From Polyangiaceae bacterium (GTDB lineage Bacteria > Myxococcota_A > Polyangia > Polyangiales > Polyangiaceae): 64,000 bases of DNA. The stretch spans positions 620,001 to 684,000 of the forward strand of contig JABTUA010000003.1 of the NCBI GenBank assembly GCA_015075635.1, written 5' to 3'. Below, one piece after another: positions 5,664 to 14,332 of this stretch. How positions within the stretch are numbered: position 1 is the stretch's first letter; every line of letters starts with the position of its first letter. Under the pieces are notes generated by a model. The model had not been told where the DNA came from and did no database searches. It saw only the letters and a list, made by a program, of their open reading frames with translations. The position numbers and the translations under genes are program-made.

Positions 5664-6977
5664 ATGAACGAAGGCCGGGTCGGGCGCGCGCTGGTCACCG
5701 GGGCCGTCTGGGTCACCCTGGCGGAGGTGCTGGCGGGCCTGGGCGCGCTCGCGACCAACGTGGTGGGCGCGCGCGTGCTCTCGCCGGCCGACTTCGGCCT
5801 GATGGGCATCGTGGGCCTCGCCATCGCGGTGCTGGAGGCGCTGACCACCAGCGGGTTCACGCAGGCGCTGGTGCAGAAGGACGAGCAGGTCGAGCCGCTG
5901 CTCGACGTCGCCTGGACCTGGCACGTGCTCCGGGGTCTGGGTATCGCGCTGATCTTGTGCGCGGCGGCGCCGCTGGTCGCGCGCTTCTACGCGGAGCCCC
6001 GGCTGACCTTGCTCCTGATGGTCTCGTCGCTGGCCATCGTGCTCGGCGGCCTCTCGAACATCGGCACCGTGTTCTTCGACCGGAAGCTCGATTTCCGCAC
6101 CCAGTTCCTGATCAAGTTGGGGCAGACGGCGCTCGCCCTGGCGGTCTACCTGCCGGTGGTGCTGGTGCTGCGGAACGTCTGGGCGCTGGCCATCGCCTAC
6201 GTGGGCGGGAGCCTGGCGAACCTGATCATCTCCTACGTGGCGCAGCCGTACCGCCCACGGTTCTCCTGGGACGCGCGGAAGCTCCGCGCTCTGATGCGCT
6301 TCGGGCGCTGGATCACCGGCATGACCATCGTCGGCTTCGTGATCCTGAAGGGCGACGATCTGTTCGTCAGCAAGTACCTCGGTCTGACGGCGCTGGGTTA
6401 CTACCAGATGGCGTACCTGGTGGCGATGCTGCCCGCGACCCAGGTCACGCACGTGATCTCGCGGGTGAGCTTCCCGGCCTACGCGCGGCTCCAGCACGAC
6501 AGGGCCGAGCTCGCCCGGGCCTTCCTGAAGGTGACGCGCACCACGCTCTTGCTCGGCGCGCTGGCCACGGCGGTGATCTGGGTGCTGACGCCGCTGTTCG
6601 TTGCGCATGTGATCGGCGACAAGTGGCAGAGCATCGTCCCGCTGGTGCGCGTCCTGGTCTGGGCGGGACTGGTGCGCTGCTTCGCGGCGCTGGCGGGCCC
6701 CGTGTTCCAGGGGCTCGGCCGCCCGGATCTGGATCTGAAGATGAACCTGCCGCGCTTGATCGTGACCGTCGCGCTGATCTGGCCGGCCTGCGCGCGCTTC
6801 GGCCTGGAAGGCGCGGCCTGGGTGGTGCTCGTCGCCATCTGCACCACGTTGCCCACCTGGTTCTGGGGGATCCGTGCGCTGACCGGCGTGGGTCCCCTCA
6901 GGGTCCTCCGGGAGGTGGCGCTCGCGGCCGCAGCGGGCGGCGCGTTCGGCGGGGCGCTCTGGCTCTCCGTTCGTTGA
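5664..6977 (+). CDS. Polysaccharide flippase (PST family, WzxC-like)
   Basis: A 437-residue inner-membrane protein with about 12 hydrophobic segments. The N-terminal region (VLAGLGALATNVVGARVLSPADFG) matches the MOP/PST flippase start, in which RVLSPADFGLMG is highly conserved. FWDARKL-type and FGRWITGM segments in the middle are also typical of WzxC/TuaB-like flippases. These proteins move lipid-linked sugar units across the inner membrane. It is 7 nt downstream of the methyltransferase gene. No glycosyltransferase or polymerase gene is nearby, so this may be an outlying part of a polysaccharide pathway. Confidence 0.9.
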   Translation: MNEGRVGRALVTGAVWVTLAEVLAGLGALATNVVGARVLSPADFGLMGIVGLAIAVLEALTTSGFTQALVQKDEQVEPLLDVAWTWHVLRGLGIALILCAAAPLVARFYAEPRLTLLLMVSSLAIVLGGLSNIGTVFFDRKLDFRTQFLIKLGQTALALAVYLPVVLVLRNVWALAIAYVGGSLANLIISYVAQPYRPRFSWDARKLRALMRFGRWITGMTIVGFVILKGDDLFVSKYLGLTALGYYQMAYLVAMLPATQVTHVISRVSFPAYARLQHDRAELARAFLKVTRTTLLLGALATAVIWVLTPLFVAHVIGDKWQSIVPLVRVLVWAGLVRCFAALAGPVFQGLGRPDLDLKMNLPRLIVTVALIWPACARFGLEGAAWVVLVAICTTLPTWFWGIRALTGVGPLRVLREVALAAAAGGAFGGALWLSVR

Positions 6978-7011
6978 CGGACGCGGGAATGTGTATCAAG
7001 AACTGCCCACC

Positions 7012-7401
7012 ATGCGCGTCGTCGTGCTCTTTGCGTTCTTGACCTCCGCCTCCTTGCTCGGCTGCGAGGCCGCCGACGCGGCGCCCTCCGGCGGCTCGGC
7101 GGCTGCCCCGGCGCCGACCCTGGGCGGGCGCGTGGACGGCGCGCGGGCCAAGCAGCTCGTCGCGGAGGGCGCGACCTTGCTCGACGTGCGCAGCCCCGGG
7201 GAGTTCGCGGAGGGGCACGCGCCCGGCGCGAAGAACGTCCCGGTCGGCGAGGTCGGCGCGCGGCTCGCCGAGCTCGACAAGTCGAGGCCGGTGGTCACCT
7301 ACTGCGCGGTCGGCGCGCGCTCGCGCCAGGCGGCGGCGGTGCTCCGGGAGAGCGGCTTCACCGTCTGGGACATGGGCTCGCTCGGCGCTTGGCCGAGGTG
7401 A
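7012..7401 (+). CDS. Rhodanese-domain lipoprotein
   Basis: A 129-residue protein. It starts with a lipoprotein signal (MRVVVLFAFLTSASLLGC, Cys-18), then a short Ala/Gly/Ser/Pro linker and a single rhodanese domain: LLDVRSPGEFAEGHAPGAKN and YCAVGARSRQAAAVL. The active-site Cys is in CAVGARSR. Rhodaneses carry sulfane sulfur; a lipid-anchored single-domain form probably acts in the periplasm. ATG 7012 is preferred to GTG 6991 because it gives a proper signal peptide. It converges with the kinase gene 7 nt further on. Confidence 0.88.
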   Translation: MRVVVLFAFLTSASLLGCEAADAAPSGGSAAAPAPTLGGRVDGARAKQLVAEGATLLDVRSPGEFAEGHAPGAKNVPVGEVGARLAELDKSRPVVTYCAVGARSRQAAAVLRESGFTVWDMGSLGAWPR

Positions 7402-7408
7402 GCGTCCG

Positions 7409-8929
7409 CTACCGGCACGCGTCGATCTGCGGGCCGCACTCCCGGACGTAGCAGGTCTTGCAGGTCTCGTTTCTGGCGAAGGGGCCGACGCAGTCCGACT
7501 CGCACCTCGTGAACGAGCACGAGTTGTGGACCACCAGCTTGCCCGCCTCGGCGGGTGACACCTCGTGGCTCTCCCGGCACACGCACTCCTGGTCGTTGAC
7601 CCGACACTTGCTCTGGAGATCCGCGACGTCCCGGCAGCTGCGGCTGCCGGCGGGTCTCTTGCCGCAGTAGCCCTGGATGAAGCAGCTGCCGATGGCGGTG
7701 CAATCGGCGCCCTTGACGCACTCACGGGTGGGCGGCGAGGCCTCGCACCAGGCAGTGCACTTGTCCACGTCGTACACGGCGCCGCAGGCGTTGATGCGCT
7801 TGCACGCGGAAGCGCAGGCGCCCAGCTCGGCCGCGGCGCCAGAGGCGTCGCTCTGAAGCGCCCTCGAGAGCCAGAACGCCAGCCCTGCGGCGATCGGCAC
7901 GACGACGAGCAGCGCCAGGCCTCCGGCGGCGAGGAGCGCGGCTTTGCCGGCAGCTGGAGGGGCCGGGGTGCCCGTCGCCGTCGCCGTCGAGGTGACCGTG
8001 ACGGCGGGGCCGGCGGTCATGGTCGGCGGAACCGGGTGGTAGGGCGCGGAGTCCTGGCTGACGACGCCGGTGTGATAGCGCAGCACCAGCGGCGGAATGC
8101 TGGCGATCGCGGCGGCCATCTCGCCCGCCGAGGTGAAGCGGGCGTTCGGGTCCGCCGCCAGCGCGCAGGCCAGGCACGCGGCGAGCGCCGGCGGCACCTC
8201 CGCCAGTCGCTCCTCGAGCGGGCGCGGCGGCGACGACAGCGTGAGCAAGAGCATGTCCCCCGGCGACTCGGCGAAGTAGGGCAGCTGCCCCGTCACCATC
8301 TGGTAGAAGATCACGCCGACCGCCCAGAGATCCGTGCGGTGATCGACGCGCTTGGCGTTGCGGAGCTGCTCCGGCGACATGTAGTGGAGCGTGCCCATGC
8401 TCGTCCCGGTCGCCGTCTGGCTCTGGCTCTCGAGCTCACCCAGCGACTTGGCGATGCCGAAATCGAGCAGCTTCACCTGGCCGGACGGGGCGGTGAGGAA
8501 GACGTTCTCCGGCTTCAAATCGCGGTGGATGAACCCCGCGGCGTGGGCCGCACCGAGCGCGCCGAGGATCTCGAGGCAGATGCGCCGGATGTGCTCGAAG
8601 GGCATGGGCCCGCGCCGCATCGCTGCTGCGAGCGGCTCCCCCTCGAGCAGCTCCATGGCGAAATACGGCTCCCCGTTCTGGGCCGTGCCCGCGTCGAGCA
8701 CCCGCACGATGCCCGGGTGTCCGATGGCCGCGGGTGCGCGGGCTTCGGCCAGGAACCGCGTCGCGAGATCCCGGCGGAGCGCGAGGTGGGTGTGCAACAT
8801 CTTCAGCGCGACGCGCTCGCCGGTGAAGCGGTGGCGCGCGCGCATCACGACGCCCATTCCGCCCTCGCCGAGCAGATCCTCGACCTCGTAGCGGTCCCCG
8901 ACGATGACACCCGGGCGGAGCCAGGTCAT
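7409..8929 (-). CDS. Membrane Ser/Thr kinase with Cys-rich extracytoplasmic domain
   Basis: A 506-residue Hanks-type kinase. The Gly loop GEGGMG is at 21-26, the ATP Lys at 43, HRDLKPEN at 135-142, and DFG at 156-158; the activation segment ends YMSPEQL. All catalytic residues are present. A Thr/Ala/Pro linker (285-327) leads to one membrane helix (about 330-354). The outer part (371-506) holds 20 cysteines, including paired CxxxC spacings, and probably forms a disulfide-bonded ligand-binding module. I do not recognise that module. It is likely a receptor kinase sensing an extracytoplasmic signal. TAGTCT lies 9 nt before the ATG. Confidence 0.9.
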   Translation of the reverse strand: MTWLRPGVIVGDRYEVEDLLGEGGMGVVMRARHRFTGERVALKMLHTHLALRRDLATRFLAEARAPAAIGHPGIVRVLDAGTAQNGEPYFAMELLEGEPLAAAMRRGPMPFEHIRRICLEILGALGAAHAAGFIHRDLKPENVFLTAPSGQVKLLDFGIAKSLGELESQSQTATGTSMGTLHYMSPEQLRNAKRVDHRTDLWAVGVIFYQMVTGQLPYFAESPGDMLLLTLSSPPRPLEERLAEVPPALAACLACALAADPNARFTSAGEMAAAIASIPPLVLRYHTGVVSQDSAPYHPVPPTMTAGPAVTVTSTATATGTPAPPAAGKAALLAAGGLALLVVVPIAAGLAFWLSRALQSDASGAAAELGACASACKRINACGAVYDVDKCTAWCEASPPTRECVKGADCTAIGSCFIQGYCGKRPAGSRSCRDVADLQSKCRVNDQECVCRESHEVSPAEAGKLVVHNSCSFTRCESDCVGPFARNETCKTCYVRECGPQIDACR

Positions 8930-8938
8930 TGCCGGTCG

Positions 8939-8944
8939 AGACTA
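8939..8944 (-). promoter_or_regulatory. -10-like box of the receptor kinase gene
   Basis: TAGTCT on the minus strand, 9 nt before the start at 8929; no Shine-Dalgarno visible. Confidence 0.4.
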
Positions 8945-8970
8945 CGCGAAAAACCGCGTGCGTGGCTCCG

Positions 8971-9846
8971 TCAGTTCACCGTCTGCGAGCCCGAGATGCT
9001 CAGGTCGCCGCTGCCCTTCTCGTTGCCGCCCGAGTCCAGGATCGTGATGGGCCCCTTCAGGTCGAGCGCGACGATCCAGGCGCCCTCTGGCGTGAGGTCG
9101 ATGTTGCCCTTGAGCTTCGCCCGCAGCCGGATGCTGCCGAGCTTCTGCGTGAAGGTCAGCGAGGAGTCGAACGACGCGCGCTCGCCGGTGGCCGACTTCA
9201 GGATGAACTCGACGCCGTCGATGGTGATGTTGCCGTCGTCCTTGACCCCCAGCATCTTGATGACGGAGTCCGACGCGGGCACGAGCTTCTCGCCCAGCTT
9301 GATCGGGCGATCGGGCAGGAACTCCGAGTCGGCGTTCTTCTCGAACACTTGCCCGAACTCCTCCTTCAGCAGCTTCATCTGCGAGCTGGCGACCTTGGAG
9401 CCGTTCGAATCGAGGGCCGAGAGACTGCCGTCGTCCGCGCGGGTCACCACGTACTTCGACCCTGCCAAGGGGCTCACCGTCTTCTTCTCCGCGGCCGTTC
9501 CCTCTTGTTCGGTTGCGTAGAGCTCGGTCACGTCGACCTCGGCCTTCCAGATCCGGAACTGATCCGAGCCCTGGACAGCGACGCTCGCGGTGGCGGCCGC
9601 CTCGCTTCGATGCACCTTGCCGCTCAGCGTGAACTTCGCGGAGGAGCGGCGCGTGTACTTCATCTTCGCTCCCACCTTGGGGACGAGCTTGCGGAACGTG
9701 ACGTCGCTCGACGTCGGGGCCACGGGAGCGACGGTCGGGAGGCCTCCTCCCTGTTGCTCCGTCGACTCGCTCTTGCCGGCGCCCTTGCAGGCGAGGAGAG
9801 CCGCGAGACAAACGACGAACGGTGCGGTCCGGTGCGCGATGAGCAT
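8971..9846 (-). CDS. Lipoprotein of unknown function
   Basis: A 291-residue protein with a lipoprotein signal (APFVVCLAALLAC, Cys-20), a Gly/Thr/Pro linker, then a mainly beta-strand region. It contains alternating hydrophobic strands and an ASDSVIKMLGV segment, and ends in SGSQTVN. I do not recognise a family. The organisation resembles large periplasmic or outer-membrane-anchored beta proteins of myxobacteria. It lies 41 nt upstream of the kinase gene in the same direction, so the two could be cotranscribed, though each has its own -10-like box. Confidence 0.75.
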   Translation of the reverse strand: MLIAHRTAPFVVCLAALLACKGAGKSESTEQQGGGLPTVAPVAPTSSDVTFRKLVPKVGAKMKYTRRSSAKFTLSGKVHRSEAAATASVAVQGSDQFRIWKAEVDVTELYATEQEGTAAEKKTVSPLAGSKYVVTRADDGSLSALDSNGSKVASSQMKLLKEEFGQVFEKNADSEFLPDRPIKLGEKLVPASDSVIKMLGVKDDGNITIDGVEFILKSATGERASFDSSLTFTQKLGSIRLRAKLKGNIDLTPEGAWIVALDLKGPITILDSGGNEKGSGDLSISGSQTVN

Positions 9847-9851
9847 GGCGC

Positions 9852-9857
9852 ATGATA
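9852..9857 (-). promoter_or_regulatory. -10-like box of the lipoprotein gene
   Basis: TATCAT on the minus strand, 5 nt before the ATG at 9846. The distance suggests transcription starting at the start codon. Confidence 0.45.
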
Positions 9858-9893
9858 CACACCACGGCGGGCATTCCCAGATCGGAAGGAACA

Positions 9894-9922
9894 CCTGCGG
9901 CCTGGCCGCACCCGGCCGCAGG
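9894..9922 (-). terminator. Stem-loop after rtcB, possible terminator
   Basis: CCTGCGGCC (9894-9902) and GGCCGCAGG (9914-9922) form a perfect 9-bp stem with an 11-nt loop, about 30 nt past the rtcB stop. There is no U-run, so if it terminates transcription it is not a classical intrinsic terminator; it may instead protect the mRNA 3' end. Confidence 0.4.
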
Positions 9923-9953
9923 CGCGTTGGCGAGCCACCCATGGCGCGCAACC

Positions 9954-11408
9954 TCACCCCTTGATCACCCCCAGCGGTACCAGCTTCGCCACCTTCCGCG
10001 ACACGCCCGCGCCGTCGATCACGTCGACCACGTCCTCGACGTCTTTGTAGGCCTCGCTCATCTCCTCGCCGAGCGTGCGATAACCGCGGGCCATCACCTC
10101 GATGCCCCGGGCCGAGAGCTCCTTCTCGATGCGGCGGCCGCGCGCCTTCTTCAGCGCGGCGGTGCGGGAGAGCAGGCGCCCCGCGCCGTGACAGCTCGAG
10201 CCGAAGGTGGCCGTCATGGCGCCGGCGTTGCCGGCCAGCACGAACGAGTAGCGCCCCATGTCCCCGGGGATCAGCACCGGCTGCCCGACCTCGCGGTAGG
10301 CCTCCGGCACCCGCGGGTCGCCGGGACCGAAGGCCCGCGTCGCGCCCTTGCGGTGTACGAGCACGCGTCGCGCGTCGCCTTCGACCAGGTGCTCCTCGAA
10401 CTTCGCGATGTTGTGGCAGACGTCGTAGAGCAAGCGCGCGCCGAGCGAGTCCGGGGCGACGTGCAGCGCGTCCGCCACGGCCCGGAGCGCGAGGCCGGTC
10501 ATCACCTGGCGGTTCGCCCAGGCGAAGTTCGCGGCGGCCTGCATCGCGCCGAGGTAGCGGCGGCCGACGTCCGAGTCGATGGGCGCGCAGGCGAGCTGGC
10601 GATCCGGCAGGGCGGCGTAGTCGGCGCCGTATTGGGCGTAGCTCCGGGACAGCTCGTGCAGGGTCTCGTCGCAGGTCTGGTGGCCGAGCCCGCGGGAGCC
10701 GGAGTGGATCATCAGCGTGATCTCGCCCTTGCGAAGCTCGAACGCCGCTGCCGCTTCGGCATCGTAGATCTCGTCCACCCGCTGCACCTCCAGGAAGTGG
10801 TTGCCGCTGCCCAGCGTGCCGACCTGATCGGCGCCGCGTGCCAGGGCGCGCGCGCTCACGGCGTCCGGAGCCGCGCCGCGCAAGCACCCGCCCTCCTCGG
10901 TGTGGGCGGCGTCGTCGCTGCCGGCGCGGTAGCCGTGGGAAATCGCCCAGCCCGCGCCCTTGGCCATCAGCTCGCGCAGCTCGTGCTCGGAGAGCGTCGG
11001 GATGGCGTGGCTCGAGCCGACGCCGGTGGGAATGGCGGCGAACAGCTTGGTCACGATGGCGTGGATGTGGGGGGTGACGTCGTCCGCGTGCAGGTGCGTA
11101 GTGATCACGCGACAGCCGCAGTTGATGTCGTAGCCCACGCCGCCGGGGCTGACCGCGCCGTGCTTCGCGTCCACCGCCGCCACACCGCCGATGGGGAAGC
11201 CGTAGCCCCAGTGGATGTCCGGCATGGCGAGGCTCCAGCCGACGATGCCCGGCAGGTGCGCGACGTTGACCACCTGCTCGAGCGCCTTGTCGGCGCGCAC
11301 GTGCTCGAGCTGGCTCGGCGCCAGGTAGACCCGCCCCGGCACCTTCATGCGTCCCTCCCGGGGGATCTCCCAGAGGAACGGGCTCACCTGTCGCAGCTTG
11401 ACGCTCAT
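9954..11408 (-). CDS. rtcB: RtcB RNA 3'-phosphate/2',3'-cyclic phosphate to 5'-OH ligase
   Basis: A 484-residue protein, the usual RtcB length. Signature motifs are MPDIHWGYGFPIGG, GGVGYDINCGCR (metal Cys), GTLGSGNHFLEVQ (metal His) and SSCHGAGRLLSR, whose His accepts GMP. RtcB joins RNA with a 2',3'-cyclic phosphate or 3'-phosphate to a 5'-OH end using GTP and Mn2+. ATG 11408 is chosen because SVKLRQVSPFLWEIP is the conserved family start; the frame stays open far upstream only by GC bias. It lies 8 nt downstream of the archease gene. Confidence 0.97.
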   Translation of the reverse strand: MSVKLRQVSPFLWEIPREGRMKVPGRVYLAPSQLEHVRADKALEQVVNVAHLPGIVGWSLAMPDIHWGYGFPIGGVAAVDAKHGAVSPGGVGYDINCGCRVITTHLHADDVTPHIHAIVTKLFAAIPTGVGSSHAIPTLSEHELRELMAKGAGWAISHGYRAGSDDAAHTEEGGCLRGAAPDAVSARALARGADQVGTLGSGNHFLEVQRVDEIYDAEAAAAFELRKGEITLMIHSGSRGLGHQTCDETLHELSRSYAQYGADYAALPDRQLACAPIDSDVGRRYLGAMQAAANFAWANRQVMTGLALRAVADALHVAPDSLGARLLYDVCHNIAKFEEHLVEGDARRVLVHRKGATRAFGPGDPRVPEAYREVGQPVLIPGDMGRYSFVLAGNAGAMTATFGSSCHGAGRLLSRTAALKKARGRRIEKELSARGIEVMARGYRTLGEEMSEAYKDVEDVVDVIDGAGVSRKVAKLVPLGVIKG

Positions 11409-11416
11409 CGTCGTCC

Positions 11417-11857
11417 TCACACGTCGAACACCACCTCGGCGAGCCAGCCGCCGGCCTCCGCTTCGAAGCGCGCGGCGTGGAGCGTCACGGCCTTCAGCGC
11501 GAGGCCCTCGGCGTGGGCCTCCGGATCGTAGCGGCCGGCGCCGACGCGGACCCGCGCGCCGAGCTCTGGATCGAAGCACTCGACCTCGCAGCTCTCGGGC
11601 ACGAGCCCCTCGGTGTCGAAGCGGTAGAGCAGCTCGCGCAGCACGTCGACCGCCATCGCCGCGTGGTCTCCCGCCTCGACGGTGATGGTCAGCTCGGAGC
11701 TCGCCGCCGCGGGCTCGCCGCCGGTCACCAGGTCGGCGTAGGCCAGGACCAGGCGCGCGAGCGCCTCTTCCTTGTTCTTGCCACGCACCGCCACCCCCGC
11801 GTCCGCGGTGTGGTCCAGCTCCTGGTAGGGGACCGGGCGGACAAAGCGCTCGGGCAT
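11417..11857 (-). CDS. Archease, RtcB activating protein
   Basis: A 146-residue protein with the archease pattern: YQELDHTADAGVAVRG (metal-binding Asp/His), then ELLYRFDTEGLVP and a C-terminal TLHAARFEAEAGGWLAEVVFDV. The final Asp region and the DHTAD motif form the metal site. Archease speeds guanylylation and turnover of RtcB, and the genes are adjacent here as in many archaea and some bacteria. ATG 11857 is preferred over 11872 and 11944 because family proteins start just before the YELLDHTAD-like motif and because TATGAT lies 10 nt upstream. Confidence 0.93.
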   Translation of the reverse strand: MPERFVRPVPYQELDHTADAGVAVRGKNKEEALARLVLAYADLVTGGEPAAASSELTITVEAGDHAAMAVDVLRELLYRFDTEGLVPESCEVECFDPELGARVRVGAGRYDPEAHAEGLALKAVTLHAARFEAEAGGWLAEVVFDV

Positions 11858-11867
11858 GACGCGGCAG

Positions 11868-11873
11868 ATCATA
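11868..11873 (-). promoter_or_regulatory. -10-like box of the archease-rtcB operon
   Basis: TATGAT on the minus strand, 10 nt before the archease ATG. It sits in the short gap between divergent archease and cdsA. Confidence 0.45.
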
Positions 11874-11915
11874 CGCTTGGCAGGGCCGCGGTCCCCTGTT
11901 AACCGTCCGAGCCGC

Positions 11916-12734
11916 GTGGCGAAGAGCAACCTCACCGTACGCATCCTGACGGCCGTCGTGTTCGTGCCGTTCTTGCTGGCGCTGCTCTTCGTGGGCCCGG
12001 CCTGGGGATTCTACGCCCTGGTCGCGTTCGCCAGCGCGGTGGGAGCGAGCGAGCTCTTCGCGATGACGCACCCGGGAGACCGGGTCGCGCAGGGCATCGG
12101 GGTGGTGCTCACCCTGGCGGTGAGCGCCGCAGTCTATTTCTACACGAAGGACGCTCGAGTCTTGCTCGCGGTGTTCTTCGCGGTCCCCATCATCGGCGTG
12201 CTCCTGCCGCTCTGGCGCCTCGGTCAGATCGAGAGCGCGGGTCTGCGCGTGATGGCGAACGTCGCCGCGCCGTTCTACATCGGCGCGCTGTTCTGCACCA
12301 TCGGCCTCTTGCGCCGCGATCTGGGCGACGAGGGCCCGCGCTGGGTGGTGATGACCCTGACCTTCGCCTGGCTCGCCGACACCGGCGGCTATTTTGCCGG
12401 ACGGTTCTTCGGCAAGACCAAGCTCTACGAGAAGGTCAGCCCCAAGAAGACGCGGGAGGGCTTTTACGGCTCCCTGGGCGGGGCGTGTCTGGGGGCCACG
12501 GTCGCCAGCCTTTGGTACCTCCCGAGCATCCCGCTCCAACACTCCATACCGCTGGCGCTCTTCGCCGGGGCCCTGGGGCAGATGGGCGACCTCGTCGAGT
12601 CGCTGCTCAAGCGCTCCACCGGCATCAAGGACAGCGGCTGGATCGTTCCCGGCCACGGCGGCCTGCTCGATCGCGTGGACGCGCTCTTGATCGTCAGCCC
12701 CATCGTCTACCTCTACACGGTCTTCCGCGGCTGA
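11916..12734 (+). CDS. cdsA: Phosphatidate cytidylyltransferase (CDP-diacylglycerol synthase)
   Basis: A 272-residue membrane protein that makes CDP-diacylglycerol from phosphatidate and CTP, the entry point to phosphatidylglycerol, phosphatidylserine and cardiolipin. The C-terminal family signature is complete: SLLKRSTGIKDSGWIVPGHG followed by GLLDRVDAL. About seven hydrophobic helices precede it, and WLADTGGYFAGRFFGKTKL is also typical. GTG 11916 is chosen because it places the first membrane helix near the start; ATG 11856 would overlap the divergent archease start. No undecaprenyl-PP synthase gene, a frequent partner, is adjacent. Confidence 0.95.
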   Translation: MAKSNLTVRILTAVVFVPFLLALLFVGPAWGFYALVAFASAVGASELFAMTHPGDRVAQGIGVVLTLAVSAAVYFYTKDARVLLAVFFAVPIIGVLLPLWRLGQIESAGLRVMANVAAPFYIGALFCTIGLLRRDLGDEGPRWVVMTLTFAWLADTGGYFAGRFFGKTKLYEKVSPKKTREGFYGSLGGACLGATVASLWYLPSIPLQHSIPLALFAGALGQMGDLVESLLKRSTGIKDSGWIVPGHGGLLDRVDALLIVSPIVYLYTVFRG

Positions 12735-12854
12735 CGCAGCCTTTGCGCAGGGCCTGACGGTCGCCGTTGCTAACGCGCCGCGTTGTGGAAAAAAGGCTGA
12801 CCGCGCCTCGCGGCCGTGCGCAAAATTCCGCGGCCTAGAGGAGCTTCTTCAAAC

Positions 12855-14216
12855 ATGAGCGCCACGCCATCTCAGCCTGCCATCAAAGACGCCGCACCTT
12901 CCTCCCGCCGTTTCGAGGACGAGACCTTGTCTTCGCCGTCGAACCTGCCACCCGGCCAGCAGCGCTACGAGTTCTTCCACGTCGTCCAGCGCTATCTGGA
13001 CAAGGCCGCGAAGCTCATCAACCTACCGGATTACATCCACCAGATCCTGAGCCAGCCCAAGAACGAGATCATCTGCCACTTCCCGGTGAAGATGGACAAC
13101 GGGCAAGTGCGGCTCTTCAAGGGCTACCGCATCCAGCACTCGAACATCCTCGGACCGTACAAGGGTGGCATGCGCTTTCACGAGAGCGCGAGCCTCGACG
13201 ACTTCAAGGCGCTGGCCACCATCATGACCTGGAAGTGCTCGCTCATGGGCCTGCCCTTCGGCGGGGGCAAGGGCGGCATCAAGTTCAACCCGCGCACCGT
13301 GAGCCGCAACGAGCTGCAGCGCATCACTCGCCGCTTCTTCCACGCGCTCGGCAGCAACATCGGCCCGGACTACGACATCCCGGCGCCGGACATGGGGACC
13401 GGCGCGCAGACCATGGCCTGGGCCATGGACACGTACATGAACACGGTCGGCATGGTGCAGAAGCAAGCCGTGCTCGGCGTGGTCACCGGCAAGCCCATCC
13501 ACAGCGGCGGCACCGTGGGCCGGGAGAAGGCCACGGGGCAGGGCGTCGTCTACACCATCGTGGATTGGGCGCGGCGCAACCAGTTCGAGCTCGAGGGCAA
13601 GAAGCTGATCGTGCAGGGCTTCGGTAACGTGGGCTCGCACACCGCCGTGATCCTGAGCCACCTGGGCGTCTCCCTGGCCGCCGTCGGCGACCACACCGGG
13701 TACCTGTACAACCCGGAGGGCTTCAACGCGCACCGGCTCCAGAAGTACGTCGAGGAGAAGGGTAGCATCGCCGGTTACCCGAACGGCAAGCAGATCACCC
13801 GCGAGGAGTTCTTCTCGCTCCAGGCCGACATCTTCGTGCCCGCGGCGCTGGAGAACCAGATCGGCGTCGCCGAGGCCGAGGCGCTCAACGTCCGGCTGAT
13901 CGCCGAGGGCGCGAACGGACCCTGCAACCCGGACGGCGAAGCAGTGCTCCTGAAGCGCGGCATCGACATCTTGCCGGATGTGCTCGCGAACGCCGGCGGC
14001 GTGACCGTCAGCTACTACGAGTGGGTGCAGAACCGCCGCAGCGAGTCCTGGGATCTGGCGGAGGTCGATCGCCGGCTGAAGGAGGCGATGGAGCAGGCAT
14101 ACAGCCGCATGATCCACGCCGCGCGCCAGTACCAGACGGATTACCGCACGGCCTGCTACTGCGTCGCGCTCGAGCGCCTGCAGCGCGTGTACGAGGAGCG
14201 CGAGCTCTTCCCGTAG
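12855..14216 (+). CDS. gdhA: Glutamate dehydrogenase
   Basis: A 453-residue enzyme of the Glu/Leu/Phe/Val dehydrogenase family, interconverting glutamate with 2-oxoglutarate and ammonia in the cytoplasm. Seen motifs: the substrate-binding PYKGGMRFHES, the catalytic-Lys region GLPFGGGKGGIKFNP, the Asp of DIPAPDMGTGAQTM and the nucleotide-binding IVQGFGNVGSHTA. The N-terminal extension of about 40 Ser/Pro-rich residues is slightly long. ATG 12855 is preceded by AGAGGAG at 12837-12843, a Shine-Dalgarno-like sequence with rather wide spacing. It stands alone between cdsA and a lipoprotein gene. Coenzyme preference cannot be judged from motifs alone. Confidence 0.95.
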   Translation: MSATPSQPAIKDAAPSSRRFEDETLSSPSNLPPGQQRYEFFHVVQRYLDKAAKLINLPDYIHQILSQPKNEIICHFPVKMDNGQVRLFKGYRIQHSNILGPYKGGMRFHESASLDDFKALATIMTWKCSLMGLPFGGGKGGIKFNPRTVSRNELQRITRRFFHALGSNIGPDYDIPAPDMGTGAQTMAWAMDTYMNTVGMVQKQAVLGVVTGKPIHSGGTVGREKATGQGVVYTIVDWARRNQFELEGKKLIVQGFGNVGSHTAVILSHLGVSLAAVGDHTGYLYNPEGFNAHRLQKYVEEKGSIAGYPNGKQITREEFFSLQADIFVPAALENQIGVAEAEALNVRLIAEGANGPCNPDGEAVLLKRGIDILPDVLANAGGVTVSYYEWVQNRRSESWDLAEVDRRLKEAMEQAYSRMIHAARQYQTDYRTACYCVALERLQRVYEERELFP

Positions 14217-14332
14217 GCTTCGCCGCCCCCCTCGCGGGGATCGCAACCTGGTCGTCGAGGCCCTGTGGGGCGGGGAGCTGGTCTGACACCCGGAACAGGT
14301 CACACTCCCGGGGCGTTCGCCGAGGCCCCGAA

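Noticed and set aside
11409..12656. Upstream extension of rtcB to about 900 codons
   Set aside because: The added part lies antisense to cdsA and across archease, and RtcB family proteins begin at the 11408 ATG.
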